Assembly: GCF_026719705.1 (NCBI RefSeq)
Contig: NZ_JAPPRR010000002.1
Span: 559,091-623,090 of the forward strand
Source of the DNA: Pseudokordiimonas caeni
Lineage (GTDB): Bacteria; Pseudomonadota; Alphaproteobacteria; Sphingomonadales; Kordiimonadaceae
Reading direction: 5' to 3'
DNA length: 64,000 nucleotides
Shown: positions 8,164 through 17,426 of the stretch, piece by piece
Position numbering within the stretch: the first letter of the stretch is position 1
Layout: every line of letters begins with the position of its first letter
Notes under the pieces: model-generated
The model's database searches: none
Told to the model about the DNA's origin: nothing
The model's input: only the letters and a program-made list of their open reading frames with translations
Translations under genes and position numbers: made by a program

Positions 8164-9644
8164 GCGATAATCCCACCCGTGTCGTCGTCGCCGGTGGCGG
8201 TACCGCCGGCTGGATTGCCGCCACCGCCATTGCCCGCATGCTTGGGCGGCTCGTGGAGGTGACGCTGGTTGAAAGCGAGGCCATCGGCACGGTTGGCGTG
8301 GGCGAGGCGACGATACCAACCGCCCGCACCTTCCATGATTTTCTGAAGATCGACGAGCAATCCTTCCTGAAAGCCACGCAGGCGACCATCAAGCTTGGCA
8401 TCGCCTTTGAAAACTGGGCGCGGATCGGCGACCGCTATATCCATTCGTTCGGGTCTGTGCCTCTCAGCACATGGATGGCGGATTTTCAGCACTTCTGGCT
8501 ACAGGGCCGTGCGGAAGGCCACGCCGGGCCGCTTGGCGACTATTATCCCGAATATAAGGCTGCCGAGGCCGGGCGCTTCACCAAAGGTGGCGAGACGCCG
8601 CTCAATTATGCCTATCATCTGGACGCCGGGCTTTATGCCAAATTCCTGCGCCAGATCGGTGAGAATGACGGCGTGAAGCGTATCGAGGGCAAGATCGCAC
8701 GGGTGGAGCAGCAAGGTGAAACCGGCGATATCGCGGCCTTGCATCTGGATGGGGGCACCCGCATCGAAGGCGATCTTTTCATCGATTGTACCGGCTTTCG
8801 CGGGCTCCTGATTGAGGAGACGCTGAAGGCGGGCTACGAGGACTGGAGCCACTGGCTGCCGACGAACGCGGCCCTTGCGGTGCAAACGGAAGCAGTGGCC
8901 GATCCCATCCCCTATACGCGGTCGATCGCGCACGAGGCGGGCTGGCAGTGGCGCATCCCGCTGCAGCACCGGGTGGGTAATGGCATCGTCTTTTCAACCG
9001 ACCATATGGAGGTGGATGCAGCGCGCGAGAAGCTTTTCTCGACCGTTGAAGGCAAGCCGCTTATCGAGCCACGGCTCATCCGCTACAAGGCCGGCAAACG
9101 CCGCCAGATGTGGGTGAAAAACTGTCTGTCGCTGGGGCTTTCCTCGGGCTTTGTCGAACCGCTCGAATCCACCAGCATCCATCTGTTCATGATCGGCGTG
9201 ACACGCCTGTTGCAGCAGTTCCCCTTCGGCGGCATCACGCCCGAAGTGCGCGAACGCTATAACCGCATGGCGGACAACGAACTGATCCGCGTGCGCGATT
9301 TCATCATCCTGCATTACAAGCTCACCGAACGCGACGACAGCCCCTTCTGGCGCTATTGCCGTGACATGAGCATCCCCGACAGCCTTGCCGAGCGGATTGC
9401 GCTCTTCCGCGAAACGGCGCAGGCGTGGCAGGCGCCCGACGATCTTTTCCGCGTGGACAGCTGGCTGCAGGTGATGATCGGCCAGCGGCTGGAGCCGAAA
9501 AGCTGGCACAAACAGGCGCTTCTGATGACACCGGGGCGGCTTGAACAGACCCTCGCCACGATGCGGGAGCGGGTGGCGGCAACGGTCGCGGGCCTGCCCA
9601 CGCACCAGCAGTTTATCGACAGCTATTGCCGCGCCGACGCCTGA
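8160..9644 (+). CDS. Flavin-dependent tryptophan-halogenase-family protein
   Basis: This 494-residue flavoprotein has the FAD-binding GGGTAGW near residue 13, the GVGEATIP loop, a lysine in ATIKLGIAFENW at the position of the catalytic lysine of PrnA-type halogenases, the halogenase motif GWQWRIP, and the C-terminal SSGFVEPLESTSIHL. FADH2 would have to come from a separate reductase not found nearby. In this genomic setting (TonB receptor, SapC, cupin) such proteins are very common in oligotrophic alphaproteobacteria and are probably not classical tryptophan halogenases, so halogenation of an imported aromatic or glycan-linked compound is only inference. It is coupled to the cupin gene by an ATGA overlap and closes the operon. 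Confidence 0.9.
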   Translation: MSDNPTRVVVAGGGTAGWIAATAIARMLGRLVEVTLVESEAIGTVGVGEATIPTARTFHDFLKIDEQSFLKATQATIKLGIAFENWARIGDRYIHSFGSVPLSTWMADFQHFWLQGRAEGHAGPLGDYYPEYKAAEAGRFTKGGETPLNYAYHLDAGLYAKFLRQIGENDGVKRIEGKIARVEQQGETGDIAALHLDGGTRIEGDLFIDCTGFRGLLIEETLKAGYEDWSHWLPTNAALAVQTEAVADPIPYTRSIAHEAGWQWRIPLQHRVGNGIVFSTDHMEVDAAREKLFSTVEGKPLIEPRLIRYKAGKRRQMWVKNCLSLGLSSGFVEPLESTSIHLFMIGVTRLLQQFPFGGITPEVRERYNRMADNELIRVRDFIILHYKLTERDDSPFWRYCRDMSIPDSLAERIALFRETAQAWQAPDDLFRVDSWLQVMIGQRLEPKSWHKQALLMTPGRLEQTLATMRERVAATVAGLPTHQQFIDSYCRADA

Positions 9645-9715
9645 GCCCGACAAGCGCGGCGCTTGCAGGCGGTGATGCCGTCCGCTTACCATCCGTGCCG
9701 GAAGGGGATATCCCG

Positions 9716-11914
9716 ATGGGGAAACGGACGGTTGCGGCATTTATCGGTGCTGCCTTGTGGCTCGCGGGCGCTGGGGGCGCTCTCGCGGGTGACGAGGTCT
9801 GCAGCACCTGCCACCAGGCCGAGCATGCCGCCTGGTCCCTGTCCGATCATGCCCACGCGATGGCGGTGGCAACCGGGGCGAGCGTTCTCGGCGACTTTTC
9901 AGGTGTGACCGTCAGCCATCACGGCACCAGCGCCACGTTCCGCCGCAGCGGCGATGCGTTCGAAGTGGCGATCAGTGAGGGTGAAGGCGGGGAAACCTAC
10001 ACCGTTGCCTACACCTTCGGCCACGCCCCCCTGCAGCAGTATCTGGTGGAAACGGAACGCGGTAAATATCAGGTGCTGCCGTTTGCATGGGACAGTCGGC
10101 CAGCGGTGGAAGGCGGACAGCGCTGGTTCCCGAACTATCCGGCAGAAAATGTTGTGCCGGGCGACAGGCTGCACTGGAAGGCGCCGCTCCAGAACTGGAA
10201 CGGTATGTGCGCCGACTGCCATTCTACCGGCCTGACGCGCCGGTATGATCCTTCGGCTGACCGGTTCGACACGCAGTATGCGAGCGTCAATGTTTCCTGC
10301 TCATCCTGCCATGCAGGTGCGGCACGCCATGCGGAAGCCTGGCTGAAGGGCGGCGGGGTGGATGACGGCTGGAAGGACGAGCTGATGGCTTACCTTCGCC
10401 AGGACGGTGGCTTTGTGCGGGCCGACGGCGAGGCGACGGCGCACTGGACCGGCAAGGCGCCCCGCGCGCGGCCCGAGATCGAGGTTTGCGCCAGTTGCCA
10501 CAGCCTGCGCGCGCCGCTCACTGACGGGATCGATCCGGGCGAAAAGTTCCTCGACCAGTTTCTGCCGTCGCTTCTGGATGATCCGCTCTATTTCCCGGAC
10601 GGACAGATCAGGGATGAGGTCTATGTCTGGGGCTCGTTCCTGCAAAGCCGGATGTATGCGGCGGGCGTCAGCTGCCTTGATTGTCACGACAGCCACAGCA
10701 TGAAGCTGAAGGTGCAGGGAAACGGCCTGTGTACCCAGTGCCACGCAAGCGAGGTGTTCGACACAAAGGGCCATCATAACCACACACCTGATGCGGGGGG
10801 CAGCCAGTGTGTGGACTGCCACATGCCGGCGCGCACCTATATGGTGGTGGACCCGCGCCGCGACCACAGCTTCAAGGTGCCCCGCCCGGATATGGCCTTG
10901 CGCACCGGCAGCCCCGACCCCTGCACAAGCTGTCATCTGGACCGTAAACCCGCTTGGGCCGCGGAAGTGATCGCCCGCTGGTTCCCCGAACGGAAGCCGC
11001 GGGACAGCTATGCCGTCACCATCCATCAGGCGCGGCAAGGCGACCCGGCAGCGCGCGAAGGCCTCGTCCGGCTTATAGGCGATGACCGCCAGCCCGAAAT
11101 CGTGCGGGCAACCGCGCTGTCGCTGGTGCCGCGCGTGGTGGACCCTGCCCTTGCCCGGTTGGCGGCAGGGGTGCTGGTGAGCGACAAGCCCCTGATGCGC
11201 ATCGGCGCGATCCGGGGGCTTGCCATGCTGCCGGTCGTTGATCGCGCGCCCTATATTAGCCCGCTCCTTGATGATCCGCTCCGCGCTGTTCGGGTCGAGG
11301 CCGCCCGCAGCCTTCTGGATGCGCCGGGGATCGACCTCACCGGCCGGGCTTTCGTTGAGCTGATGGCGGCGGACGAAGGCAGCAGCTGGCGGGGCGAAGG
11401 CCGGGTCAATCTCGCCCGGCATTATCTTGTGCGGCACGACTATGACGCGATGGAAGCTGAATACCGGCAGGCCATCCGCATCGACCCCGGCTTCGCGCCA
11501 GCCCGCATCAATCTGGCCGAATTCCTGCGCCAGACAGGGCGGCAGGATGAAAGCCATGCGCTTCTCATGGCGGCGGCTGAGGCGGCTAGCCCTGTGGACC
11601 CGGAAATCCATCATGCCCTCGGCCTTTCCTTCGTGCGGCAGGGCGATCTTGCGGCGGCGCTCGAGCATCTGAAACAGGCGACGGAAGCTGCGCCTCTGAA
11701 TGCGCGCTATGCCTATGTCTATCTTGTGGCGCTGAACAGCAGCGGTGCGGCGGTATTCGGGCAACTCAAGTACGCCATCGCCGCGCATCCGTATGATGAA
11801 AACCTTCTACGTTTCGGCCTCTCGGCGGCGACAAAGGCGGGCGACACGGCTTACGCCCGCGAAATGACTGACCGGCTTCAGGCGATCAATCCGGCGGGCG
11901 CGCAAAGACCTTGA
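9716..11914 (+). CDS. Octaheme c-type cytochrome with C-terminal HEAT and TPR repeats
   Basis: This is a 732-residue exported electron-transfer protein. The signal peptide (MGKRTVAAFIGAALWLAGAG) is followed by eight CxxCH heme motifs: CSTCH, CADCH, CSSCH, CASCH, CLDCH, CTQCH, CVDCH and CTSCH, spread over about the first 405 residues. Then come HEAT-like helices (around residues 425-525, VRATALSLVPRV and MRIGAIRGLAML) and TPR units (around 540-700, MEAEYRQAIRIDPGFAPA and DLAAALEHLKQATEAAPLNA). The cytochrome part resembles cytochrome-c554/NapC-like multiheme proteins; the repeat part suggests a docking scaffold. The ATG at 9716 with GGAAGGGG upstream is preferred over a farther ATG at 9626, which would spoil the signal peptide. 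Redox partner and substrate are unknown. Confidence 0.88.
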   Translation: MGKRTVAAFIGAALWLAGAGGALAGDEVCSTCHQAEHAAWSLSDHAHAMAVATGASVLGDFSGVTVSHHGTSATFRRSGDAFEVAISEGEGGETYTVAYTFGHAPLQQYLVETERGKYQVLPFAWDSRPAVEGGQRWFPNYPAENVVPGDRLHWKAPLQNWNGMCADCHSTGLTRRYDPSADRFDTQYASVNVSCSSCHAGAARHAEAWLKGGGVDDGWKDELMAYLRQDGGFVRADGEATAHWTGKAPRARPEIEVCASCHSLRAPLTDGIDPGEKFLDQFLPSLLDDPLYFPDGQIRDEVYVWGSFLQSRMYAAGVSCLDCHDSHSMKLKVQGNGLCTQCHASEVFDTKGHHNHTPDAGGSQCVDCHMPARTYMVVDPRRDHSFKVPRPDMALRTGSPDPCTSCHLDRKPAWAAEVIARWFPERKPRDSYAVTIHQARQGDPAAREGLVRLIGDDRQPEIVRATALSLVPRVVDPALARLAAGVLVSDKPLMRIGAIRGLAMLPVVDRAPYISPLLDDPLRAVRVEAARSLLDAPGIDLTGRAFVELMAADEGSSWRGEGRVNLARHYLVRHDYDAMEAEYRQAIRIDPGFAPARINLAEFLRQTGRQDESHALLMAAAEAASPVDPEIHHALGLSFVRQGDLAAALEHLKQATEAAPLNARYAYVYLVALNSSGAAVFGQLKYAIAAHPYDENLLRFGLSAATKAGDTAYAREMTDRLQAINPAGAQRP

Positions 11915-11933
11915 CTCTTGGTTCTTTAAAATA

Positions 11934-11948
11934 GAACATAACAAGAAC
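11934..11948. promoter_or_regulatory. LexA box (SOS operator) of imuA-imuB-dnaE2
   Basis: GAAC-N7-GAAC (second strand GTTC-N7-GTTC) is the direct-repeat operator used by alphaproteobacterial LexA. It sits 42 bases before the imuA start, in an AT-rich patch that also holds GTTC at 11921-11924, so the cassette should be induced by DNA damage. Confidence 0.85.
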
Positions 11949-11990
11949 AAAAACACCCGAGTCACGACAGATGAGACCAAGAGGCGGATC

Positions 11991-12701
11991 ATGCCGCTCG
12001 ATTTCGCACAGAATGATAACCCGGCCTGTTCAGCCAAACGGGAGGAGCTTCGGCACCTGATCCGGGCGCTTGAGGGCGGAGAGGCGGAAGCCGATTCGTC
12101 CCCTGCCCGGCTGGATGAGGTGAGGCCCGAACGGCTGGCCGATATCGCCGCCGCCAGCCTCTGGGCGCTGGCCCCCCATATTGCAGGCGGCAAACCTATC
12201 CTGTGGGTGGGCGAATATCACCGGATCATGGATGAAGGCCTACCTTACGGCCCCGGCTTGCAGCAGGCAGGGGTAACGCCTGTCCGCTTCATCCTTGTGC
12301 GGGCGCGGCGCGCCATCGACGCCTTGTGGGCAATGGAGGAAGGCTTGCGCTCGGGCGCTGTCGGGCTGGTCGTGGGCGAGGTCGCGGACATGGATCTCAC
12401 CGCCAGCCGCCGCCTTTCGCTGGCAGCGCGCGAATCGGGGGTGCCCTGCATGGTTCTTGGCCCGGCGGGCGGGGCCGGAGCGCCTGCCGCTTTCAGCCGG
12501 GTGCAGGTTTCCGCCGCTGCGCGCGACGCGGATGACGACTTGAAGCCCTATCTTGCCGCCCGGCTCGAAAAGCATCGCGGCGGCGAGCCACCTGCCACCT
12601 CTTTCATGGAATGGAACGATGCGACGCATTCTTTCGCTATGGTTGCCCCACTGGCCGGTGGAACGCTGGCGGCGTCAGGGTGGCATCTCGCCAGCGCCTG
12701 A
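11991..12701 (+). CDS. imuA: ImuA, accessory factor of the SOS mutasome
   Basis: The 236-residue protein is a RecA/SulA-like member of the ImuA family, required with ImuB and DnaE2 for damage-induced mutagenesis. Visible landmarks are an N-terminal helix with KREELRHLIRALEGG, a strand ILWVGEYHRIMDEGLPYGPGL that matches the RecA-like core, and VRARRAIDALWAMEEGLRSG before GLVVGEV. The Walker A motif of RecA is not recognisable. GAGGCGG precedes the ATG. It follows a LexA box and overlaps imuB by 83 bases, the usual compact arrangement of imuA-imuB-dnaE2 cassettes in proteobacteria without umuDC-type operons. Confidence 0.9.
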   Translation: MPLDFAQNDNPACSAKREELRHLIRALEGGEAEADSSPARLDEVRPERLADIAAASLWALAPHIAGGKPILWVGEYHRIMDEGLPYGPGLQQAGVTPVRFILVRARRAIDALWAMEEGLRSGAVGLVVGEVADMDLTASRRLSLAARESGVPCMVLGPAGGAGAPAAFSRVQVSAAARDADDDLKPYLAARLEKHRGGEPPATSFMEWNDATHSFAMVAPLAGGTLAASGWHLASA

Positions 12702-14169
12702 CCGGCCGCTTGTCTTCTACGAACAGGCCGGCAACCGCCAGCTTCTGACCGCCGTTGACGAAGCGGCGGGTGCCATGGGGCTGCGCATCGGCCAGCCGCT
12801 GGCGGACGCGCGGGCCATCGTGCCGGATGTTGCCGTGCTGCCAGCCGACCGGCAAGCCGACGCTGAAGCGCTTGTCCGGCTTGCCCGCTGGTTCGTGCGG
12901 ATGAGCCCGATCACCGCGACCGACGGCGATGAAGGCCTGCTTGTGGATACCACCGGCGCCGATCACCTGATGGGCGGCGAGACCTGCATGCTTGAAACCG
13001 TCACCGGCTGGCTCGCGGGGCTTGGTATCAGTGCTCGTGTCGCACTGGCGCCGACACGAGGGGCGGCCTGGGCGCTGGCGCGTTATGGTGCGAACGGCAC
13101 GGTCGCCGCACCCGAAACGCTGGCGGCCCTGCTCGCCCCCCTGCCGGTCGCTGCCCTCCGGCTGGACGGCGGGACCATCCTCCTGTTGCAGCGGTTGGGG
13201 CTGAAAACGGTTGGTGATATTGCCGCCCTGCCGCGCACCGGCATTGCCCGCCGCTTTCGCGGGGCCGAAGCCCGGCAGGTGAGTGATCTTCTGGACCGGC
13301 TGGACCGGGTGACGGGCCGCAAGCCCGATCCTCTGGGTGCCCTTGTCCCCTTGCCCGACTGGCGGGTGCGCCGCGCCTTCATGGAGCCTCTGATGACCCC
13401 CGAGGGGCTGATGGCGGCGGCGGCTTCGCTGGTGACGGACCTGAGCCACGCGCTTGAAACGGCAGGGCAGGGCCTCAGGCGGTTGCGGCTGCTCGCGTTC
13501 GGGGCGGACGGCAGCCTGCAGGTGGCGGCCATCGGCACCAGCCGGGCAAGCCGCGACGCGGCCCACCTGATGCGGCTCCTGCGGGAAAAGATACCGGAGA
13601 TTGATCCCGGTTTCGGGATCGACCTGCTGCTGATGGAAGCGCATGACTGTATCCCCCTCGCCGAACGCCAGATGGCCGCGGGGCACGAGGAACGCACCAC
13701 CGAAGCGCTTGACCGGCTGATGGACCGGCTCGGCACCCGGCTCGGGCAGGGCAGTGTGGCGCGGCTCCGTCACCGCGAAAGCCATTTGCCGGAACGCGCC
13801 CAGACGCTTGCCGCCCCCGCCACCGATGACCTTGGCTGGGACCGGTTGCCCGCTGACTTGCCGCCGCGTCCCTTGCGTCTGCTGTCGCGCCCCGAACCCA
13901 TCGAGGTGATGGCCGAAGTGCCCGAAGGCCCGCCCCTCACCTTCCGCTGGCGGCGGGTGGCGTGGCGGGTGGCGCGCGCCGAGGGGCCGGAACGCCTGTC
14001 GAGCGAATGGTGGCGGCACGACGCCCCGAAAAGCCGGGATTATTACCGGGTGGAGGTCACCGCCGGGCCGCGTTTCTGGCTGTTCCGTCATGGACTATAT
14101 GGCGTGCCCGGTGTGCGCCACGCCGAGGACGGCACGCCTGCCTGGTATCTGCACGGCTTCTTTGCCTGA
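12619..14169 (+). CDS. imuB: ImuB, non-catalytic Y-family polymerase-like protein
   Basis: The 516-residue protein is a Y-family DNA-polymerase homologue that acts as hub of the mutasome and links DnaE2 to the beta clamp. The first acidic catalytic motif of DinB is replaced by LSLWLPHWPVERW, and the second is read as TDGDEGLLVDTTGADHL, in keeping with ImuB proteins being inactive as polymerases. A helix-hairpin-helix-like LLLQRLGLKTVGDIAALPR and a C-terminal little-finger region follow. The start at 12619 (MRRILSLWLPHWP) matches the family; the open frame extends further upstream to 12553 without support. It overlaps imuA and stands 11 bases before dnaE2. Confidence 0.92.
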   Translation: MRRILSLWLPHWPVERWRRQGGISPAPDRPLVFYEQAGNRQLLTAVDEAAGAMGLRIGQPLADARAIVPDVAVLPADRQADAEALVRLARWFVRMSPITATDGDEGLLVDTTGADHLMGGETCMLETVTGWLAGLGISARVALAPTRGAAWALARYGANGTVAAPETLAALLAPLPVAALRLDGGTILLLQRLGLKTVGDIAALPRTGIARRFRGAEARQVSDLLDRLDRVTGRKPDPLGALVPLPDWRVRRAFMEPLMTPEGLMAAAASLVTDLSHALETAGQGLRRLRLLAFGADGSLQVAAIGTSRASRDAAHLMRLLREKIPEIDPGFGIDLLLMEAHDCIPLAERQMAAGHEERTTEALDRLMDRLGTRLGQGSVARLRHRESHLPERAQTLAAPATDDLGWDRLPADLPPRPLRLLSRPEPIEVMAEVPEGPPLTFRWRRVAWRVARAEGPERLSSEWWRHDAPKSRDYYRVEVTAGPRFWLFRHGLYGVPGVRHAEDGTPAWYLHGFFA

Positions 14170-14180
14170 AAGGATCATGC

Positions 14181-17100
14181 GTGGCCGATTATGCCGAACT
14201 TCAGGTGACCAGCGCCTTCAGCTTCATGCGAGGGGCCTCGCATCCGGACGAGCTTGTCCTGATGGCGAAAGCGCTGGGCCTGAAGGCGCTGGCGCTGGTC
14301 GATCGCAATTCGGTGGCCGGACTTGTCCGGGCGCACAAGGCCGCGAAAATGTGCGGGATGCCCTTCATTCCCGGTTGCCGGCTTGACCTCATGGATGCGC
14401 CGTCGCTTCTTGTCTGGCCGACCGATCGGGCGGCGTGGGGGCGGCTCACCGCCCTTCTCACCCTTGGCAACCGGCGGGCGGAAAAGGGTGAATGTCACCT
14501 TACGCTGGATGACGTGGCGGCGCACGCCACGGGCCTGCACTTTGCCATGGTGCCGGAGGCCGGCACCGATATCGTCAGCGCCCTGCGCACAGCGCGGGAG
14601 GCGCTGGATATGACCCCGGCCCTTGTCGTCAGCCCGCAGTATGACGGGCGGGACAGGCGCCGGTTCGCCCGCATGGCGGCGCTGGCGCGGGAGGCGGGAG
14701 CAAGGCTCCTTGCGACCGGCGACGTGCGCTATCATATCCCCGAGCGGCGCCCGCTTCTCGATATCCTTACCTGCGTGCGCGAGCATGTGACGATCGACAC
14801 GGCGGGCTACCGGCTGGCCCCGAATGCCGAGCGGTTCCTGCGGCCGGGGTTCGAGATGGCCCGGCTGTTCGCCGGTCACCCCGAAGCCTTGCAGACGGGG
14901 CTCGAGATTGCCGAGGCCTGCCCCTTCTCGCTTGATGAACTGCGCTACAATTATCCGAACGAACCGGTGCCGCCGGGGATGACGGCGCAGGCCCAGCTTG
15001 AAACACTCGCCCGCGACGGGATCGAAGGACGTTATCCGGACGGCGTGCCGCCGGCGGTGCGGACTACGCTCGAGCATGAGCTTGCGCTGATCGGGCGGCT
15101 CGGCTTTGCTGCCTATTTCCTGACGGTGCACGATATCGTCGCCTACGCACGGTCACAGCATATCCTTTGCCAGGGCCGCGGGTCGGCGGCCAATTCGGTC
15201 GTCTGCTATGCCCTGCGGGTGACGGATGTGGACCCCACGCAGGTAGATCTGCTGTTCGAACGCTTCATCTCGGAAGAGCGGGGCGAGCCCCCTGACATTG
15301 ATGTGGATTTCGAGCATGAGCGGCGCGAGGAGGTGATCCAGTATATCTATGCCCGCTATGGTCGGCACCGGGCGGCGCTTGCCGCCACGCTCATCACATG
15401 GCGGGCACGCTCGGCCATTCGCGAGGTCGGCAAGGCGATGGGTCTGTCGGAGGACACGGTTGCGGGGCTTGCCGGCACCGTCTGGGGCTCTTATGGCCGC
15501 GAAATCCCCGATGAACAGGTGATGGAGGCGGGCTTCGACCCCACGGACGCGCGGCTCCGGCAGACGCTTGATCTCGCGCATGAACTGATGGGTTTTCCCC
15601 GCCATCTCAGCCAGCATGTCGGCGGCTTCGTGCTGACCGAAGACCCGCTCGACCGGCTTGTCCCCATCCAGAATGCGGCGATGGCGGATCGTACCGTGAT
15701 CGAATGGGACAAGGACGATATCGATGCGCTTGGCATCCTGAAGGTGGATGTGCTGGCGCTTGGCATGCTGTCGTGCCTGCGGCGCGGCTTTGCCTTCCTG
15801 AAAAATGCGAAAGGGCTGACGGCAACCCTCGCGACCCTTCCGAAGGACGATACCGCCACCTACGATATGCTCTGCAAGGCCGACAGTATCGGGGTCTTTC
15901 AGGTGGAAAGCCGTGCGCAGATGTCGATGTTGCCGCGCCTGCGCCCCCGCAAGTTTTATGACCTTGTCGTGCAGGTGGCGATCGTGCGGCCGGGCCCCAT
16001 TCAGGGTGGCATGGTAAACCCATACCTGCGCCGCCGCATGGGGCGCGAAACCATCGATTATCCGTCGCCCGCGCCCGAGCATGGCCCGCCAGATGAGCTG
16101 CGCCATGTGCTTTCCAAAACCATGGGCGTGCCGCTGTTTCAGGAGCAGGCAATGAAGATCGCCATCGTGGCGGCGGGCTTCACGCCGGGCGAGGCCGACG
16201 GCCTGCGCCGCGCCATGGCGACTTTCAAGAACAGCGGCACGGTCGGCAATTTCCGGGAACGCTTCACGAGCGGCATGACCCGCCGGGGATATACCCCCGA
16301 TTTCGCCGACCGCTGCTTCAAGCAGATCGAAGGCTTTGCCGATTACGGTTTCCCCGAAAGCCATGCGGCGAGCTTTGCGCATCTCGCCTATGCCTCCGCC
16401 TGGATGAAATGCCATCACCCCGATGTGTTTGCGGCGGCCCTGTTGAACAGCCAGCCGATGGGTTTCTATGCCGCCGCGCAGATCGTGCGCGATGCAGTGG
16501 ATCACGGCGTGGAGGTGCGCGCGGCGGATGTGAACCTGAGCGACTGGGATTCGACCCTTGAAGCAGCACCCGGCAACGGCCACGGTCACGCCGTCCGGCT
16601 TGGCCTGCGCCAGATCGAAGGCTTCCGGGAAGACACGGCAGAACGGATCATGGCGACACGTCATCGCGCCTTCCGCGATCTTGCCGACCTGCAGGCCCGC
16701 GCCCGGCTGACGGTGGCCGAGATTGAAAAGCTGGCCGAGGCAGATGCTTGTCGCTCCATGGGGCTGGATCGCCGCGCCGCGCTTTGGGCCGTGCGGGGGC
16801 TTTCGGACGCGCCGGACCTGCCGCTTTTCCGTCATGCAGATACTGCGGCCGAGGGAGCAGAGGAAGCGGCCATCCTGCCGGTGATGCCGGTCGCCGAGCA
16901 TGTGGTCGCCGATTATCAGACCCTGCGCCTGTCACTGAAGGCGCATCCCCTTTCCTTCCTGCGGTCGCGCCTGCAGGAGCGCGGCGTGACGACCGCCATG
17001 GAGGTACGGGCCTTGCGCGACGGGGCACCGGTCACCGTCGCCGGGCTCGTGCTGGTGCGGCAGCGGCCGGGCACGGCGAAGGGGGTGATTTTCGTCACGC

Positions 17101-17426
17101 TTGAGGACGAAACGGGCGTCGTCAATGTCGTTGTTTGGGCCAAGGTGTTCGAGGCTGAGCGGCGTGCGCTGATGGGCAGCCGCTTGATGGTCGTGAAAGG
17201 CAGGGTCCAGTTCGCGGACGATGTGCTGCACGTGGTGGCGGATCACCTGACTGACGCTTCGGCCGATCTCCTGACCCTGTCGGACGGCACTTTCGACCTG
17301 CCGGCGCCCGCCGTGGATGAAGCCCGCACTGGACGCGGCGACGATCCCCGCCTGCCCCGCTTTCGTCCGGCGGGCCATCCGCGTGCCGTGCGCGATCTGA
17401 TACCTCAGAGCCGGGATTTCCACTGA
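14181..17426 (+). CDS. dnaE2: Error-prone DNA polymerase III alpha subunit DnaE2
   Basis: This 1081-residue C-family polymerase performs translesion synthesis in the SOS response. An N-terminal PHP domain begins ADYAELQVTSAFSFMRGASH. The palm carries PPDIDVDFEHERREEVIQYI with catalytic aspartates, and later ILKVDVLALGMLS. A C-terminal OB fold (VTVAGLVLVRQRPGTAKGV, then VTLEDETGVVNVVVW) completes the protein. The size is typical of DnaE2 and smaller than replicative DnaE1. The start is a GTG at 14181 with AGGA seven bases upstream; the open frame continues inside imuB but with non-homologous sequence. It is the last gene of the LexA-controlled cassette. Confidence 0.95.
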   Translation: MADYAELQVTSAFSFMRGASHPDELVLMAKALGLKALALVDRNSVAGLVRAHKAAKMCGMPFIPGCRLDLMDAPSLLVWPTDRAAWGRLTALLTLGNRRAEKGECHLTLDDVAAHATGLHFAMVPEAGTDIVSALRTAREALDMTPALVVSPQYDGRDRRRFARMAALAREAGARLLATGDVRYHIPERRPLLDILTCVREHVTIDTAGYRLAPNAERFLRPGFEMARLFAGHPEALQTGLEIAEACPFSLDELRYNYPNEPVPPGMTAQAQLETLARDGIEGRYPDGVPPAVRTTLEHELALIGRLGFAAYFLTVHDIVAYARSQHILCQGRGSAANSVVCYALRVTDVDPTQVDLLFERFISEERGEPPDIDVDFEHERREEVIQYIYARYGRHRAALAATLITWRARSAIREVGKAMGLSEDTVAGLAGTVWGSYGREIPDEQVMEAGFDPTDARLRQTLDLAHELMGFPRHLSQHVGGFVLTEDPLDRLVPIQNAAMADRTVIEWDKDDIDALGILKVDVLALGMLSCLRRGFAFLKNAKGLTATLATLPKDDTATYDMLCKADSIGVFQVESRAQMSMLPRLRPRKFYDLVVQVAIVRPGPIQGGMVNPYLRRRMGRETIDYPSPAPEHGPPDELRHVLSKTMGVPLFQEQAMKIAIVAAGFTPGEADGLRRAMATFKNSGTVGNFRERFTSGMTRRGYTPDFADRCFKQIEGFADYGFPESHAASFAHLAYASAWMKCHHPDVFAAALLNSQPMGFYAAAQIVRDAVDHGVEVRAADVNLSDWDSTLEAAPGNGHGHAVRLGLRQIEGFREDTAERIMATRHRAFRDLADLQARARLTVAEIEKLAEADACRSMGLDRRAALWAVRGLSDAPDLPLFRHADTAAEGAEEAAILPVMPVAEHVVADYQTLRLSLKAHPLSFLRSRLQERGVTTAMEVRALRDGAPVTVAGLVLVRQRPGTAKGVIFVTLEDETGVVNVVVWAKVFEAERRALMGSRLMVVKGRVQFADDVLHVVADHLTDASADLLTLSDGTFDLPAPAVDEARTGRGDDPRLPRFRPAGHPRAVRDLIPQSRDFH

